Positions 33,194 to 41,716 are shown, counted from the first letter of the stretch. The stretch: DNA of 64,000 nucleotides from JBBITI01 sp963735055 (GCA_963735055.1 CAVTJN010000004.1:372001-436000); one strand, 5' to 3'. Notes: generated by a model not told the origin, from the sequence alone. Numbers and translations are program-made.

Positions 33194-34834
33194 CTAGATA
33201 ACCCCGGCCAGTTCGCGTTCCCGTTTCTTCAGGAGGTTCTTCTGTATCTTGCCGGTGGCCGTCCGCGGTATATCGGAAAATTCAACCTCGCGTGGTGTCT
33301 TGAAACCCGCCATGCGGGCACGGCACCACAGGACGATCTCCTGGTCAGTCACCGTGGCGCCATCTTTCACTTTTACAATCGCCTTCACTATTTCGCCCCA
33401 TTTGGCATCCGGCTTACCCACCACGGCGACGTCGAGCACCGCGGGATGCTCCTTGATGACCGTTTCCACTTCTACACTGGCTACCTTCTCGCCGCCGGTC
33501 ACAACGATGTCTTTGATGCGGTCCACGATGCGGATGTAGCCGTCCGGTTCCACGACCGCCGAGTCGCCGCTATGGAACCATCCTCGATGAAACGCCTCGG
33601 CCGTTTTGGCTTCGTCGCGGTAATATCCCTGCATCACGTTGTTGCCGCGCATCACGATCTCACCGGGGGTCCGCCCATCCGCCGGTACTTCCTTCATCCC
33701 CTCGTCAACCACCATGACCTGGGGACAAGTCACGTAGGGAACACCCTGGCGCAGCCTGAGCCTGATCTTCTCATCCTCACTCAGTTGGCCCCATTCGTCT
33801 TCGTTCCATTCACATACTGTGTGCGGTCCGTAGACCTCGGTTAGTCCGTAAACTTGATGAAGGTCCAGCCCTAATTGCCATCCGTCGTGGAAGTTCCGCG
33901 CTGAAGGGGGAGCGCCGGCGATGAAACCGCGGACGCGGTGTGCGAATGTAAGGTTGTTCTGTTTCATGTAGTCGGTGATCATGGAGCATGCCGTTGGGGC
34001 TCCGCACAAGTGCGTGACACCCTCGGCGGCCATGAGTTGGTAGATCTGTTCCGCCCTGACTGCATCGAGACAGACGTGTTTCGCGCCGACCGCGGTAACT
34101 GCCCAGACGAAGCACCATCCCTGCGAATGAAACATGGGCAGGGTCCAGAGGTACGAGGATTCCGCAGTCATTTGGGCCTCGATCACCTCTCCCAGCGCGT
34201 TGAGGTAGGATCCACGGTGGGTGTGAACGCAGCCCTTGGGCAATCCCGTTGTCCCGCTCGTGTAGCAAATACTCAGTATTTCGTTTTCGTCTTCGACCGG
34301 GACCGGCAGGGCGTCGGGTGGCGCCGCGCTCAGGAATCGTTCGTAGGCGATACCGGCCGGTTCTCCCTCAGTCTTGTCGAAGCTGCTGATCTCGATGGTG
34401 AATTCCACCGTTTCGAGGTTCGCTCGCACGCTCCGCAGCAGATCCGCGTACACGTGCTCAATCACCAGGGCTTTCGATCCGGAGTGATTGACAATGTACT
34501 CGACTTCGTTGGCCTGGAGCCGGTAGTTCAGGGGTACGCTCACGCCGCCGGCCATGGCGATTGCGTAGAAGGCTTCAAGGTTGGCGTTGTTGTTCCTGGA
34601 CATTATCGCCACCCGGTCGCCTTTACGGATGCCTTGCCGTATGAGTCCGTTCGCCAGCCGGTAGACCCTGTCGGCAAATTCTCGCCAGGTGTAGCTTTTG
34701 TCCCGGTAGACTACGGCTGTCTTGCCGGGAAATACCGTCTCACACCGCTTGAGAAAATCAAGTGGTGTGAGCGGGTTATGGCATACGTTTGAAAAGTCGC
34801 TTGATGCGGCGGCTGACTGCTCATTATTCATCAT
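33194..34834 (-). CDS. AMP-dependent acyl-CoA synthetase/ligase
   Basis: A 546-residue ANL-superfamily enzyme from ATG 34834 (AGAGAGG about 11 bases upstream). ILSICYTSGTTGLPKGCVHT is the P-loop. LHQVYGLTEVYGP is the adenine-binding A5 region. GWFHSGDSAVVEPDGYIRIV and DRIKDIVVTGGEKVASVEVE follow, and the catalytic lysine lies in PRTATGKIQKNLL. It activates a carboxylic acid to its CoA thioester via acyl-AMP. The acid is unknown; the SQGW(C) and AGAPP motifs resemble medium-chain or fatty-acid members. It is the first gene of a minus-strand set with the fused CoA-transferase and acyl-CoA dehydrogenase, consistent with uptake and beta-oxidation of an organic acid. Confidence 0.93.
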   Translation of the reverse strand: MMNNEQSAAASSDFSNVCHNPLTPLDFLKRCETVFPGKTAVVYRDKSYTWREFADRVYRLANGLIRQGIRKGDRVAIMSRNNNANLEAFYAIAMAGGVSVPLNYRLQANEVEYIVNHSGSKALVIEHVYADLLRSVRANLETVEFTIEISSFDKTEGEPAGIAYERFLSAAPPDALPVPVEDENEILSICYTSGTTGLPKGCVHTHRGSYLNALGEVIEAQMTAESSYLWTLPMFHSQGWCFVWAVTAVGAKHVCLDAVRAEQIYQLMAAEGVTHLCGAPTACSMITDYMKQNNLTFAHRVRGFIAGAPPSARNFHDGWQLGLDLHQVYGLTEVYGPHTVCEWNEDEWGQLSEDEKIRLRLRQGVPYVTCPQVMVVDEGMKEVPADGRTPGEIVMRGNNVMQGYYRDEAKTAEAFHRGWFHSGDSAVVEPDGYIRIVDRIKDIVVTGGEKVASVEVETVIKEHPAVLDVAVVGKPDAKWGEIVKAIVKVKDGATVTDQEIVLWCRARMAGFKTPREVEFSDIPRTATGKIQKNLLKKRERELAGVI

Positions 34835-35033
34835 GTGTTTCTCAACCTCTCTTGTGCTACTAATGTCAGCATATAATGCCGCACGAAGTCCCCACATCGG
34901 TCGTTACATCGTTTCTCGATGCGGTGTACACCGTTGCTGGACTGGGTTGGCACCGCGGAACTCACCTGTGATCTCTGGCTGGATGCGGGAATTACTCAGG
35001 TGCATGCACCGTGACCTTACCGTGTATCGCGCC

Positions 35034-35063
35034 TTGCTGTGCTCTCTGACGGCAGACTATAAT
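35034..35063 (+). promoter_or_regulatory. Promoter of the LuxR-type regulator/kinase operon
   Basis: TTGCTG (35034-35039), 18-base spacer and perfect TATAAT (35058-35063), about 60 bases before the ATG at 35125. Confidence 0.6.
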
Positions 35064-35124
35064 TGACGCGGATGGACGCGAGTGAAACGGGGATGTTATC
35101 CGGGGCGCCGCGGCATTTGAATCT

Positions 35125-35790
35125 ATGAGTGCGATCAAAGTATTACTGGCTGAAGACCATGTGATTACCCGTCAAGGCATCCGGCGGGTCCTCGAGGATG
35201 CCCCCGGCATACACGTTGTTGGGGAAGCGGGCGACGGGGAGGAAGCCGTCACTCTCGCGGCGGAGTCGCAACCGGACGTGGTCATCATGGACATCGCCAT
35301 GCCCAGACTCAACGGCATTGAAGCCACCAAGCGGATCAGGGCCGCCCGGCCCACCACCGCCGTGCTCATATTGAGCGCCTACGACGACGACGAATATGTT
35401 TTCGGGCTTCTTGAGGCGGGTGCCGCCGGCTACCTGTTGAAGACGGTGAGTGGCGATGAGCTGATCCGGGCCGTGCGCGCGGTATTCGAGGGGGAGCCGG
35501 TTCTCGACCCCGTGGTTGCTCGAAAGGTCATCAATCGGGTGACCTCTCACGGCAAGACCAGGGAGCCCCCCAAAGCGAGTGAAGCCCTCACCGGCCGCGA
35601 GATGGAGGTGCTTGGACTGGCTGCCACGGGCATGGGGAACAAGGAAATCAGCAGCAAGCTCCACCTGAGCAGACGGACAATTGAGGGCACGCTTCGCGCC
35701 GTCTTCAATAAGCTTGGCGTTAGTTCGAGACTTGAGGCGATACTGCTGGGTCTGAAAAAGGGTTGGTTCAAGCTAGAGGAACTGCCCTGA
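35125..35790 (+). CDS. NarL/LuxR-family response regulator
   Basis: A 221-residue two-domain regulator. The receiver domain (1-120) has the acidic pair AEDH, the phospho-acceptor Asp56 in VIMDIAMPRLNG, a Ser/Thr switch at ILILSAYDD, and Lys in YLLKTVSGDE. The C-terminal HTH (about 150-212) has ALTGREMEVLGLAATGMGNK and ISSKLHLSRRTIEG, the LuxR signature. It binds DNA when phosphorylated by the kinase encoded next. The last base of its stop codon TGA is the A of the kinase ATG (TGATG), so translation is coupled. No Shine-Dalgarno sequence is evident before its ATG. Confidence 0.93.
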   Translation: MSAIKVLLAEDHVITRQGIRRVLEDAPGIHVVGEAGDGEEAVTLAAESQPDVVIMDIAMPRLNGIEATKRIRAARPTTAVLILSAYDDDEYVFGLLEAGAAGYLLKTVSGDELIRAVRAVFEGEPVLDPVVARKVINRVTSHGKTREPPKASEALTGREMEVLGLAATGMGNKEISSKLHLSRRTIEGTLRAVFNKLGVSSRLEAILLGLKKGWFKLEELP

Positions 35791-36914
35791 TGTATTTGCC
35801 CCCCGATTCGCGGGCGAGACACTTCGGCCCGGACCAATTCGGCTCTGACATGCTGGCCAGGATGATAGATGCTTTGCCTATCCCCTCGTTTGTGATTGAC
35901 CGGCAGCACCGGGTCACCCACTGGAATCCGGCCATGAAAGCCCTGACCGGGATTACCATCGAGGATATTCTGGGGACCGATGGCCAATGGCGGGCTTTTT
36001 ACAGCGAGCGCCGCCCGGTCATGGCCGACTTGATCGTCGACGGGGCGGGCGACCGCGAGGTCGCCGGGTTCTACGGTAGAAAATGCAGAAAATCGCCTCT
36101 CATTGAAGGTGCTTACGAAGCCGAAGACTTCTTTCCGGAACTGGGCGACAAGGGCAAGTGGCTTCGCTTCACCGCCAGTCCGATCCGGGACAACGACGGC
36201 GTAACCATCGGCGTGATCGAGACTCTCGAGGACGTTACCGACCGGAAGATGGCCGAGGAGAACCTGCATTTCTACCTGAAAGCGATTACCAGTGCCCAGG
36301 AGCAGGAACGAAAGCGCGTATCCCGGGAACTCCACGACGACACCGTTCAACTTCTTGGCTCAGTCTCGCGGCAGCTTGACAACTTCATTCGCAGCAAACA
36401 CGGTCTGAAGGCGGAGCGGGCGAATCTGCTCAAGGATATCCAGAGACAGCTGAACGTGGGGGCGCAGAATGTCCATCGTTTCAGCCAGGCGCTTCGTCTT
36501 TCCTTGTTGGACGATCTGGGTCTGGTGCCGGCTTTGCGGTCGCTGGTGAGCGGGTTGAGCGACGCTCGAATAGCAGCTGATCTCAAAGTCGTTGGTGACG
36601 CAACACGATTCCCGTCCGAAGTGGAGACGACGCTTTTTCGGATCGTCCAGGAGGCGGTCAACAATATTCGGAAACACGCTGAGGCGACTGAGGCCAGTGT
36701 AACCGTGGCATTCACCGGAGACAGGGTCAATCTGACAATTGAAGACAACGGCAAGGGCTTTAGTCAGACTGAGAATGTAGATGCCCTGCCGAGAAGCGGG
36801 AAGCTCGGTCTGGCGGGAATCCAGGAGCGCGTTCGCTTGCTCGGAGGCACCTTCGAGATCGTCTCCGCTCCTGGAAAAGGAACGCGATTGATCGTGGTGG
36901 TTCCCGTCGGCTGA
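35790..36914 (+). CDS. Sensor histidine kinase (HisKA_3, PAS domain)
   Basis: A 374-residue soluble kinase from ATG 35790, which overlaps the regulator stop by one base. Residues 20-150 are a PAS domain (IPSFVIDRQHRVTHWNPAMK), ending in the usual IGVIETLEDVTDRKMAEEN. The dimerisation/phospho-acceptor region has QEQERKRVSRELHDDTVQLL with the histidine in RELHDD. The ATPase domain shows VQEAVNNIRKHAEAT, EDNGKGFS and GLAGIQERVRLLGG. No membrane segment is present, so it senses an internal signal through PAS. It pairs with the LuxR-type regulator. Confidence 0.93.
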   Translation: MYLPPDSRARHFGPDQFGSDMLARMIDALPIPSFVIDRQHRVTHWNPAMKALTGITIEDILGTDGQWRAFYSERRPVMADLIVDGAGDREVAGFYGRKCRKSPLIEGAYEAEDFFPELGDKGKWLRFTASPIRDNDGVTIGVIETLEDVTDRKMAEENLHFYLKAITSAQEQERKRVSRELHDDTVQLLGSVSRQLDNFIRSKHGLKAERANLLKDIQRQLNVGAQNVHRFSQALRLSLLDDLGLVPALRSLVSGLSDARIAADLKVVGDATRFPSEVETTLFRIVQEAVNNIRKHAEATEASVTVAFTGDRVNLTIEDNGKGFSQTENVDALPRSGKLGLAGIQERVRLLGGTFEIVSAPGKGTRLIVVVPVG

Positions 36915-36953
36915 TTTGACCTGTCCTGACGTGGCCTTACCGGCCCCGCGACC

Positions 36954-36983
36954 GTGACTCTTCAACAACAAGATGTATATAAT
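36954..36983 (+). promoter_or_regulatory. Promoter of the first PRC-barrel gene
   Basis: GTGACT (36954-36959), 18-base spacer and perfect TATAAT (36978-36983), followed by the gene at 37026. Confidence 0.65.
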
Positions 36984-37025
36984 GTGCTCGTAAGCTGGTG
37001 GGCAAGCCGCGGAAAGGAGGATGTC

Positions 37026-37475
37026 ATGCCGGATATCGTGTTTATGCGGGATATCGTCAACAAAGGGGTCATGAACGACCAAGGCGAAAAGCTGGGACGT
37101 ATCAGGGCTTTAGCCGTCAACATGGAGAGCGGGCGGGTTGCGTACGCGGTATTGGCCTTCGGTGGGTTCCCCAATCGCACCAAGCTCTTTGCGGTCCCCT
37201 GGGAGGTGCTCTCCTTCTCAACACATGACCGCAGATTCATTCTCAATGTGCCAAAGAAGACTCTTCAATTCGGTCTGGGATACGATACCTTGGACCAAGT
37301 CGCGGCCGGAGCGAACTTCTTCTGGCTGGGTGAGGTCTACGGGTACTACAGCGACGAACCAGATTGGGAGCACAAAAGGCAGGAACAGACCCAACAGGAT
37401 ATCGACGAAGCCCAGCGTAGGAGAGCCGCAATACTGACTGTCCGGCAGGGGCCGAGCCAGTCATCCGCCAAGTAA
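37026..37475 (+). CDS. PRC-barrel domain protein (paralogue of 40194-40628)
   Basis: A 149-residue protein from ATG 37026 (AAAGGAGG 5-8 bases upstream). MRDIVNKGVMNDQGEKLGRI starts a PRC-barrel: small beta-barrel repeats that often adapt RNA or metabolic proteins. AVNMESGRVAYAVLAFGG and KLFAVPWEVLSF continue the barrel to about residue 80. The second half ends in a charged helix (EHKRQEQTQQDIDEAQRRRA). A close paralogue is encoded 3 kb away on the other strand. It is cytoplasmic, with its own promoter. Known PRC-barrel proteins include RimM and photosynthetic reaction-centre H subunit, but this stand-alone type has no assigned role. Confidence 0.88.
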   Translation: MPDIVFMRDIVNKGVMNDQGEKLGRIRALAVNMESGRVAYAVLAFGGFPNRTKLFAVPWEVLSFSTHDRRFILNVPKKTLQFGLGYDTLDQVAAGANFFWLGEVYGYYSDEPDWEHKRQEQTQQDIDEAQRRRAAILTVRQGPSQSSAK

Positions 37476-37698
37476 GACCTGCGGATCCAGTTGCATGCCG
37501 ACCGGCACCCTTGTGCTGCAATTGGACTAGTGTAGTGTCTCGTATGCGGCTTCACAGTATCTCGAAGCCAAAGACGTTCGAAACACTGTCCACTCAATTA
37601 GCAGACACTAGACTAGTGGATCTGCAGCCATGAGAGGCGGCCCTCTCCAAGACCACCCGACCGTCTTAGCACACGACCGGACTTCTTGAAGATCGACT

Positions 37699-37842
37699 TC
37701 AGGCTTTGCCGATTCTGAAGACCTTCGTTGAACAGGTTGGGCAAACGCCTTGGGTCGCCGGCTTCTTGTTCTTCATGATGATCGCTTTGGGATTCTTGAT
37801 TTCCTTGCTCGCCCGGCATTTCACACAGTACGCTTTCGCCAT
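37699..37842 (-). CDS. Small zinc-ribbon protein (DUF5679-like)
   Basis: A 47-residue protein from ATG 37842, preceded by GGGAGGGCGTC. YCVKCRASKEI and GVCPTCSTKVFRIG supply two CxxC pairs for a zinc ribbon, separated by a basic NPKAIIMKNKKPATQ loop. This matches the small DUF5679-type proteins, which look like stand-alone ribosomal or nucleic-acid-binding ribbons. An upstream in-frame ATG (37896) has no site. It is monocistronic. The role is unknown. Confidence 0.8.
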   Translation of the reverse strand: MAKAYCVKCRASKEIKNPKAIIMKNKKPATQGVCPTCSTKVFRIGKA

Positions 37843-37879
37843 GACGCCCTCCCGTTTTTGACTTGAACGATAGCGCAGC

Positions 37880-38140
37880 GTGGACTCGGCTGTCAATATT
37901 CTCTTTTTTCAGAATCCGGCTTCCTGCAACGATCTTGGCCTCCATCAACAATGGATCGCGATTTCTGCTGTGGTGCTCGGGATAGTCATCACCGTGTTAC
38001 CCTTTCCGTCGGCAAGCGCCTCAGGAGAATTCAATCTTGCCCTTTGGGGCACCGCGTTGTTGGGCGGACTGATAGCAGCATTTGCCATGAGTATGGATTT
38101 TCCTGCATCAAATGTAAGATTCTCCAGGTTGAGCGGATGA
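37880..38140 (+). CDS. Possible small membrane protein
   Basis: An 86-codon frame from GTG 37880 with two hydrophobic stretches (WIAISAVVLGIVITVLPF and LALWGTALLGGLIAAFAMSM), consistent with two membrane spans. No good ribosome site is visible and the first 22 residues look unlike a real N-terminus, so the true start may be internal or the gene may be decayed. No family is recognised. Confidence 0.35.
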   Translation: MDSAVNILFFQNPASCNDLGLHQQWIAISAVVLGIVITVLPFPSASASGEFNLALWGTALLGGLIAAFAMSMDFPASNVRFSRLSG

Positions 38141-38358
38141 AGAAAGAAGGGTTGTCACGATTGGCGTGCCAGTTGCTGATTCTACAAATTAGCTGAATGT
38201 GACATCAGCAAGTGGGACGTCAATACCACGGCCCGATGTGGCCGTAGCCGCGTTACGGGGTGCGTTCGAAATGAATGGCTAGGCGTATTCGTATGACAAG
38301 ACGGCGAATATTGCTGTTGAAGCGATCAAAACCCGGGCTCCTATGATCCAGATATGTG

Positions 38359-39519
38359 TTACGCGGCGCAGTCCATTATCGACACATCAAGTATCCCAGA
38401 ATAGGAATCTACAATATCAGCTGACAGGTCTCGCAGCCGATCCCTGCGGCTGTCGTCATCTACTGGGATGAGAATGGCGGCGCCAATATAGGCAAATTCC
38501 TCACTCCCGGCCAGTGAGTTTCGATAGTAGTCGCAATACTCCATGTTCCTCCAATCGCTATCTGCTCTGACAACAGAATCATCCTGAGATCTGTAAAGGT
38601 ACCACCACAGAGTGCGTTTGATTCGGTTCGATTTTGCCTGGCCGCTGGTGCCTCCATCATCCTGAACTGGGCTTCCGTAGACCTCGTCCCTGAACCAGTC
38701 CTCAACATGTTGAAAGAACCGCCCCATGTCTAGTCTCAAGTGTACTTCGGCCATGTGCAACAATTCATGCGCCAGGAGATGAATTCTGAATTCTACACCA
38801 AGAACGGGTTGATCGTAACCAAAACTGTAAGGCGGTTTGGAGCAGTATTCCTCCCAATATGACGATTGTCCTGCTGCACGAAAGAAATCCGGACTCACTG
38901 CAATGCAGGGGGGACCGTTCAGGAATCCTCCGGGATAACAAGAAGCAGTACGAGATGTATCGTCAACCACAATGGGTATGCGTCTTAGGTATGACTGGAG
39001 CTCGGGGGCGAAGAAATCATACACTGCGTCCAATTCTGTGTTGCCTATGTCGAGTGATCCTCGACGCGTGACTCTCTCCAGTAGTCTGGTAGTTTCTGAG
39101 GTCATTACAGCAACCCCGCCGCGGCCCTGTATCTCAAGAGCAACTTCTATCTCAAGAAGGCCCGACGCAACTAGAAAATGCCGGCGGGTGAACATCACGG
39201 CTCCGAACCTCCCTTCCCCTGGGCGACGAGTATCGGTATGGCAATACCCGAATTGCCGAAGCTGCTGACTAGCTCCTACAATGCCACTATATCCTGATGC
39301 ACCAAAATCACAATACGCAGAAACACGCATTGTCATCCAAGGAAAGTCGTAGTTAGAACCGCCGATTAGAATACGGCCTCTTGACTGTTCGCGGTGAGGC
39401 ACCCATAATGCTGGCCAACCGCGTCCGCGCCGCGCCGACCGGAGGGACATATGGACAGGGTCGAATGATTCCAAGCGCTTAGCCGGCCGCCCATTGCGGA
39501 GAACTACAATTCGGTCCAT
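38359..39519 (-). CDS. Putative HExxH metallopeptidase-like protein
   Basis: A 386-codon frame. The key motif is LLAHELLHMAEVHLRLD near residue 254, an HExxH zinc-peptidase helix, with a candidate third ligand in AGSEEFAYIGAA about 85 residues later (gluzincin-like spacing, not proven). FTRRHFLVASGLLEIEVAL near residue 110 resembles a degenerate twin-arginine leader. The ATG at 39195 just before it has GGGAGG upstream, so the mature gene may start there (278 residues). The first 108 residues are Arg-rich and of doubtful coding value. It is divergent from the HD-domain gene at 39556 with only 36 bases between. Codon use is less GC-rich than its neighbours, hinting at transfer. I do not recognise the family. 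Confidence 0.55.
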   Translation of the reverse strand: MDRIVVLRNGRPAKRLESFDPVHMSLRSARRGRGWPALWVPHREQSRGRILIGGSNYDFPWMTMRVSAYCDFGASGYSGIVGASQQLRQFGYCHTDTRRPGEGRFGAVMFTRRHFLVASGLLEIEVALEIQGRGGVAVMTSETTRLLERVTRRGSLDIGNTELDAVYDFFAPELQSYLRRIPIVVDDTSRTASCYPGGFLNGPPCIAVSPDFFRAAGQSSYWEEYCSKPPYSFGYDQPVLGVEFRIHLLAHELLHMAEVHLRLDMGRFFQHVEDWFRDEVYGSPVQDDGGTSGQAKSNRIKRTLWWYLYRSQDDSVVRADSDWRNMEYCDYYRNSLAGSEEFAYIGAAILIPVDDDSRRDRLRDLSADIVDSYSGILDVSIMDCAA

Positions 39520-39555
39520 GCAGCCTCAGACAAAGAGGTTGGGGAGGTGCGTGAC

Positions 39556-40119
39556 ATGGCAGTTTCTTGGGGCCAGGACAGATTCAGGGATGCCTATATC
39601 TTCGCTGCCCGGGCTCACAAGGATCAGAAGGTGAAGGGAACTACTGATCTGCCGTACATTGTGCATTGCGACCTGGTCACCATGGAGGTGCTCAGGGCCC
39701 TCCATGTGGAGGATGGTCTCGATGGCGACCTGGTGGTCCAGTGCGCCCTGTTGCACGACGTTGTTGAAGACGCCGGAGTGACTCCGCAGGCCCTTGCCCT
39801 CGAATTCGGTGACAGAGTCTCCTCGGGTGTTCAGGCGTTGAGTAAGAACAAGGACCTGCCGCCGTCGGCGCGGATGGCAGACTGTCTTGAAAGGATTCGC
39901 CGGCAGCCCCGTGAGATCTGGATGGTGAAGCTGGCGGACCGAATCACCAACCTCCAACCTCCGCCTGAGGACTGGGACACAAATAAGGTAGCCGACTATC
40001 GCCGAGAGGCCATCGAGATACATAAGGCACTTGGCTCGGCCAGTGGCCTTCTTCAAGCGAGGCTCTTGATCAAGATAAGCGAGTACGGAAGCGGCCTTGT
40101 CCATCCGGGACAGCGTTGA
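39556..40119 (+). CDS. Single-domain RelA/SpoT-type HD hydrolase
   Basis: A 187-residue protein from ATG 39556 (GGGGAGG about 9 bases upstream; GTG 39547 is too close to it). The HD metal site of (p)ppGpp hydrolases is complete: AHKDQ (His21), YIVHCDLV (His37), LLHDVVEDAG (His67-Asp68, Glu71-Asp72) and VKLADRITNLQ. The synthetase, TGS and ACT domains of Rel are absent, so this is a small alarmone-hydrolase or Mesh1-like enzyme. It would break down (p)ppGpp or act on a related nucleotide such as NADPH. It is cytoplasmic and divergent from the metallopeptidase-like gene. Confidence 0.88.
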   Translation: MAVSWGQDRFRDAYIFAARAHKDQKVKGTTDLPYIVHCDLVTMEVLRALHVEDGLDGDLVVQCALLHDVVEDAGVTPQALALEFGDRVSSGVQALSKNKDLPPSARMADCLERIRRQPREIWMVKLADRITNLQPPPEDWDTNKVADYRREAIEIHKALGSASGLLQARLLIKISEYGSGLVHPGQR

Positions 40120-40193
40120 ACTCCGAGTCCTCAGACGATTCCAGACGACACGTAGTCTACCGCCGCCCGTTCCCGTCCGTCTTTGGCCAGGGG

Positions 40194-40628
40194 CTAACCC
40201 GGCTGTTTTGGCTCCGCTATCGCCGCTCGTCTTCTCAGGGCTTCGTCCACGTCTTGTTGGGTTTGCTCCTGTCGCTTTTGCTCCCAACCCGGCTTGTCAC
40301 TGTAGTACTCGTAGACCTCGCCGAGCCAGGCGAAATTGGCCTTGGCCATCACCTGTTCCAGCGTGTCAAATGCGAGGCCCGATGCTAGAGTCTCATGGGG
40401 TACATTAAGAATAAACTTCAGATCATGCGACGAAAAGCGCATAACCTCCCACGGAACCGCAAAAAGCTTCGGAAGCTTCAGAATCCCCCCATAGTTCAAC
40501 ACCGCGTACGCTATTCGCCCGCTTTCGATATTAACAGCGATGGCCGTGATCTTCCCGAGCTTCTCCCCCTTTTCGTTCATTACCCCTCGGTTCACCAGGT
40601 GACGCATAAACATGATGGTACTAGGCAT
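40194..40628 (-). CDS. PRC-barrel domain protein (paralogue of 37026-37475)
   Basis: A 144-residue protein from ATG 40628 with GGAGG 5 bases upstream. FMRHLVNRGVMNEKGEKLGK, AVNIESGRIAYAVLNYGG, PKLFAVPWEVMRFS and WEQKRQEQTQQDVDEALRRR match the plus-strand paralogue almost block for block; only the middle and the last residues differ. The duplication is inverted and about 3 kb apart, with unrelated genes between. Both copies are intact and have strong ribosome sites, so both are probably expressed. Function is unknown. Confidence 0.88.
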   Translation of the reverse strand: MPSTIMFMRHLVNRGVMNEKGEKLGKITAIAVNIESGRIAYAVLNYGGILKLPKLFAVPWEVMRFSSHDLKFILNVPHETLASGLAFDTLEQVMAKANFAWLGEVYEYYSDKPGWEQKRQEQTQQDVDEALRRRAAIAEPKQPG

Positions 40629-41263
40629 GTCAACCTCCATAACTAGCGATTCTCAAACCACGCCATAGCCACGATGGCCACCGCACGGCAGCGATCCTCA
40701 ATATGAAAGATCGCAGTCTAGCTTCGTTTGTATTCGTTCACAACCACTCCGATGCTTCGACTCGTTTTGCGCCTTATCACAGGATGCGCCGATGGTTCCA
40801 TCTACGATTCGATTATAGTTCACAGATTACGGGGTGGTCACTACCAGCGCTCGCCCAGTATCTCTGCGACCTCTGGCCTCAGGACCACCCAGACACAATC
40901 GGTCTAGCTGCAAACAGGCGTTAGTTACCTGGCAGAGTGAACACCTCGCGTCTTCAAATCGTATGAGTCCCCCATGAATACATACTATTGCTGAGACTGA
41001 CAAACCTAGCTGCACCTTTTACTCAATATCCGTGGCTGGGCCTCGATCACGAGTCTCTCAGCTACACCGGTCTCTGACGTACATCTGTTGCACGCGCAGA
41101 ATGACGGCATCGCCAACAATCAGCCCATCGTTCGGTCCACAAGCCATTCTCAGGCGGACAGCCGGGTATCGAATTGACGTTGGCCGACCGCCCCTCCCAT
41201 CCGGCCCTCTTGTTATGTATAATGTAGTCAATAATGACACGTTCATTGGGAAAGGAGGGAAGC
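40629..41263. other. Long intergenic region, no gene recognised
   Basis: About 630 bases between the PRC-barrel and the desulforedoxin-like genes. Frames on both strands lack ribosome sites and motifs. Near the right end TATAAT (41218-41223) could serve the next gene as a -10, but no matching -35 is seen at 16-18 bases. Confidence 0.5.
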
Positions 41264-41521
41264 ATGGCGACAAAAGCAGCGGCTCCGGCGAAGAAACCCG
41301 TGGCGAAGAAAGCGGCCGCACCGGCGAAAGCGGCGGCCAAGAAACGGGTCAGCAAGGGCCAGGCTCTGGCGTGCGAAGTGTGTGGTCTGTCGGTGGTGGT
41401 CGAGGAAGTGGGGGGTGTCGTCGTTAGCGAGGAAAGCACCCTGCTCTGTTGTGGAAAGCTTATGAAGGGCAAGGCGAAGACTTCAAAAGCTGCCAAGCCG
41501 GCTAAAGCGACCAAGAAGTAG
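41264..41521 (+). CDS. Desulforedoxin-like protein with Lys/Ala-rich tails
   Basis: An 85-residue protein from ATG 41264 (AAAGGAGGGAAGC upstream). Residues 1-35 are an Ala/Lys/Pro-rich basic tail like histone H1 or HU-extension tails (KAAAPAKKPVAKKAAAP). Residues 38-68 (ALACEVCGLSVVVEEV, then LLCCGKLMK) reproduce the desulforedoxin/desulfoferrodoxin N-terminal iron site: CxxC followed by a CC pair. The last 15 residues are again Lys/Ala-rich. One Fe(Cys)4 centre on a DNA- or RNA-binding peptide is predicted. The 13-bp terminator at 41541 follows, and the candidate selenoprotein lies 195 bases downstream. The combination of tails and iron site is unusual; function is inferred only. Confidence 0.75.
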   Translation: MATKAAAPAKKPVAKKAAAPAKAAAKKRVSKGQALACEVCGLSVVVEEVGGVVVSEESTLLCCGKLMKGKAKTSKAAKPAKATKK

Positions 41522-41540
41522 GATCATCCATTGGTTGGGA

Positions 41541-41575
41541 TCGCTGGACCCGGTATGTCCGGGTCCAGCGACGCT
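41541..41575 (+). terminator. Strong hairpin terminator
   Basis: TCGCTGGACCCGG (41541-41553) pairs perfectly with CCGGGTCCAGCGA (41559-41571) around TATGT, followed by CGCTTTG. A second hairpin, GCCCGGCC with GGCCGGGC (41578-41602), follows. Confidence 0.75.
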
Positions 41576-41716
41576 TTGCCCGGCCCAGCATCGTGGCCGG
41601 GCCGGGATGGTGAACCGGGCGCTCGATTTCCAGTTGCGTGTGGTGTTTCCGCCGTCAGAGAACCCTATCGCATCGGCGGGCGCCCCGTGGGCATGGGCTC
41701 GCCAGGAGAGTGAGAT

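Noticed and set aside
34872..34877. TATAAT on the plus strand between the synthetase and regulator genes
   Set aside because: No -35 hexamer at 16-18 bases and over 240 bases from the next plus-strand gene; the promoter at 35034-35063 is better.
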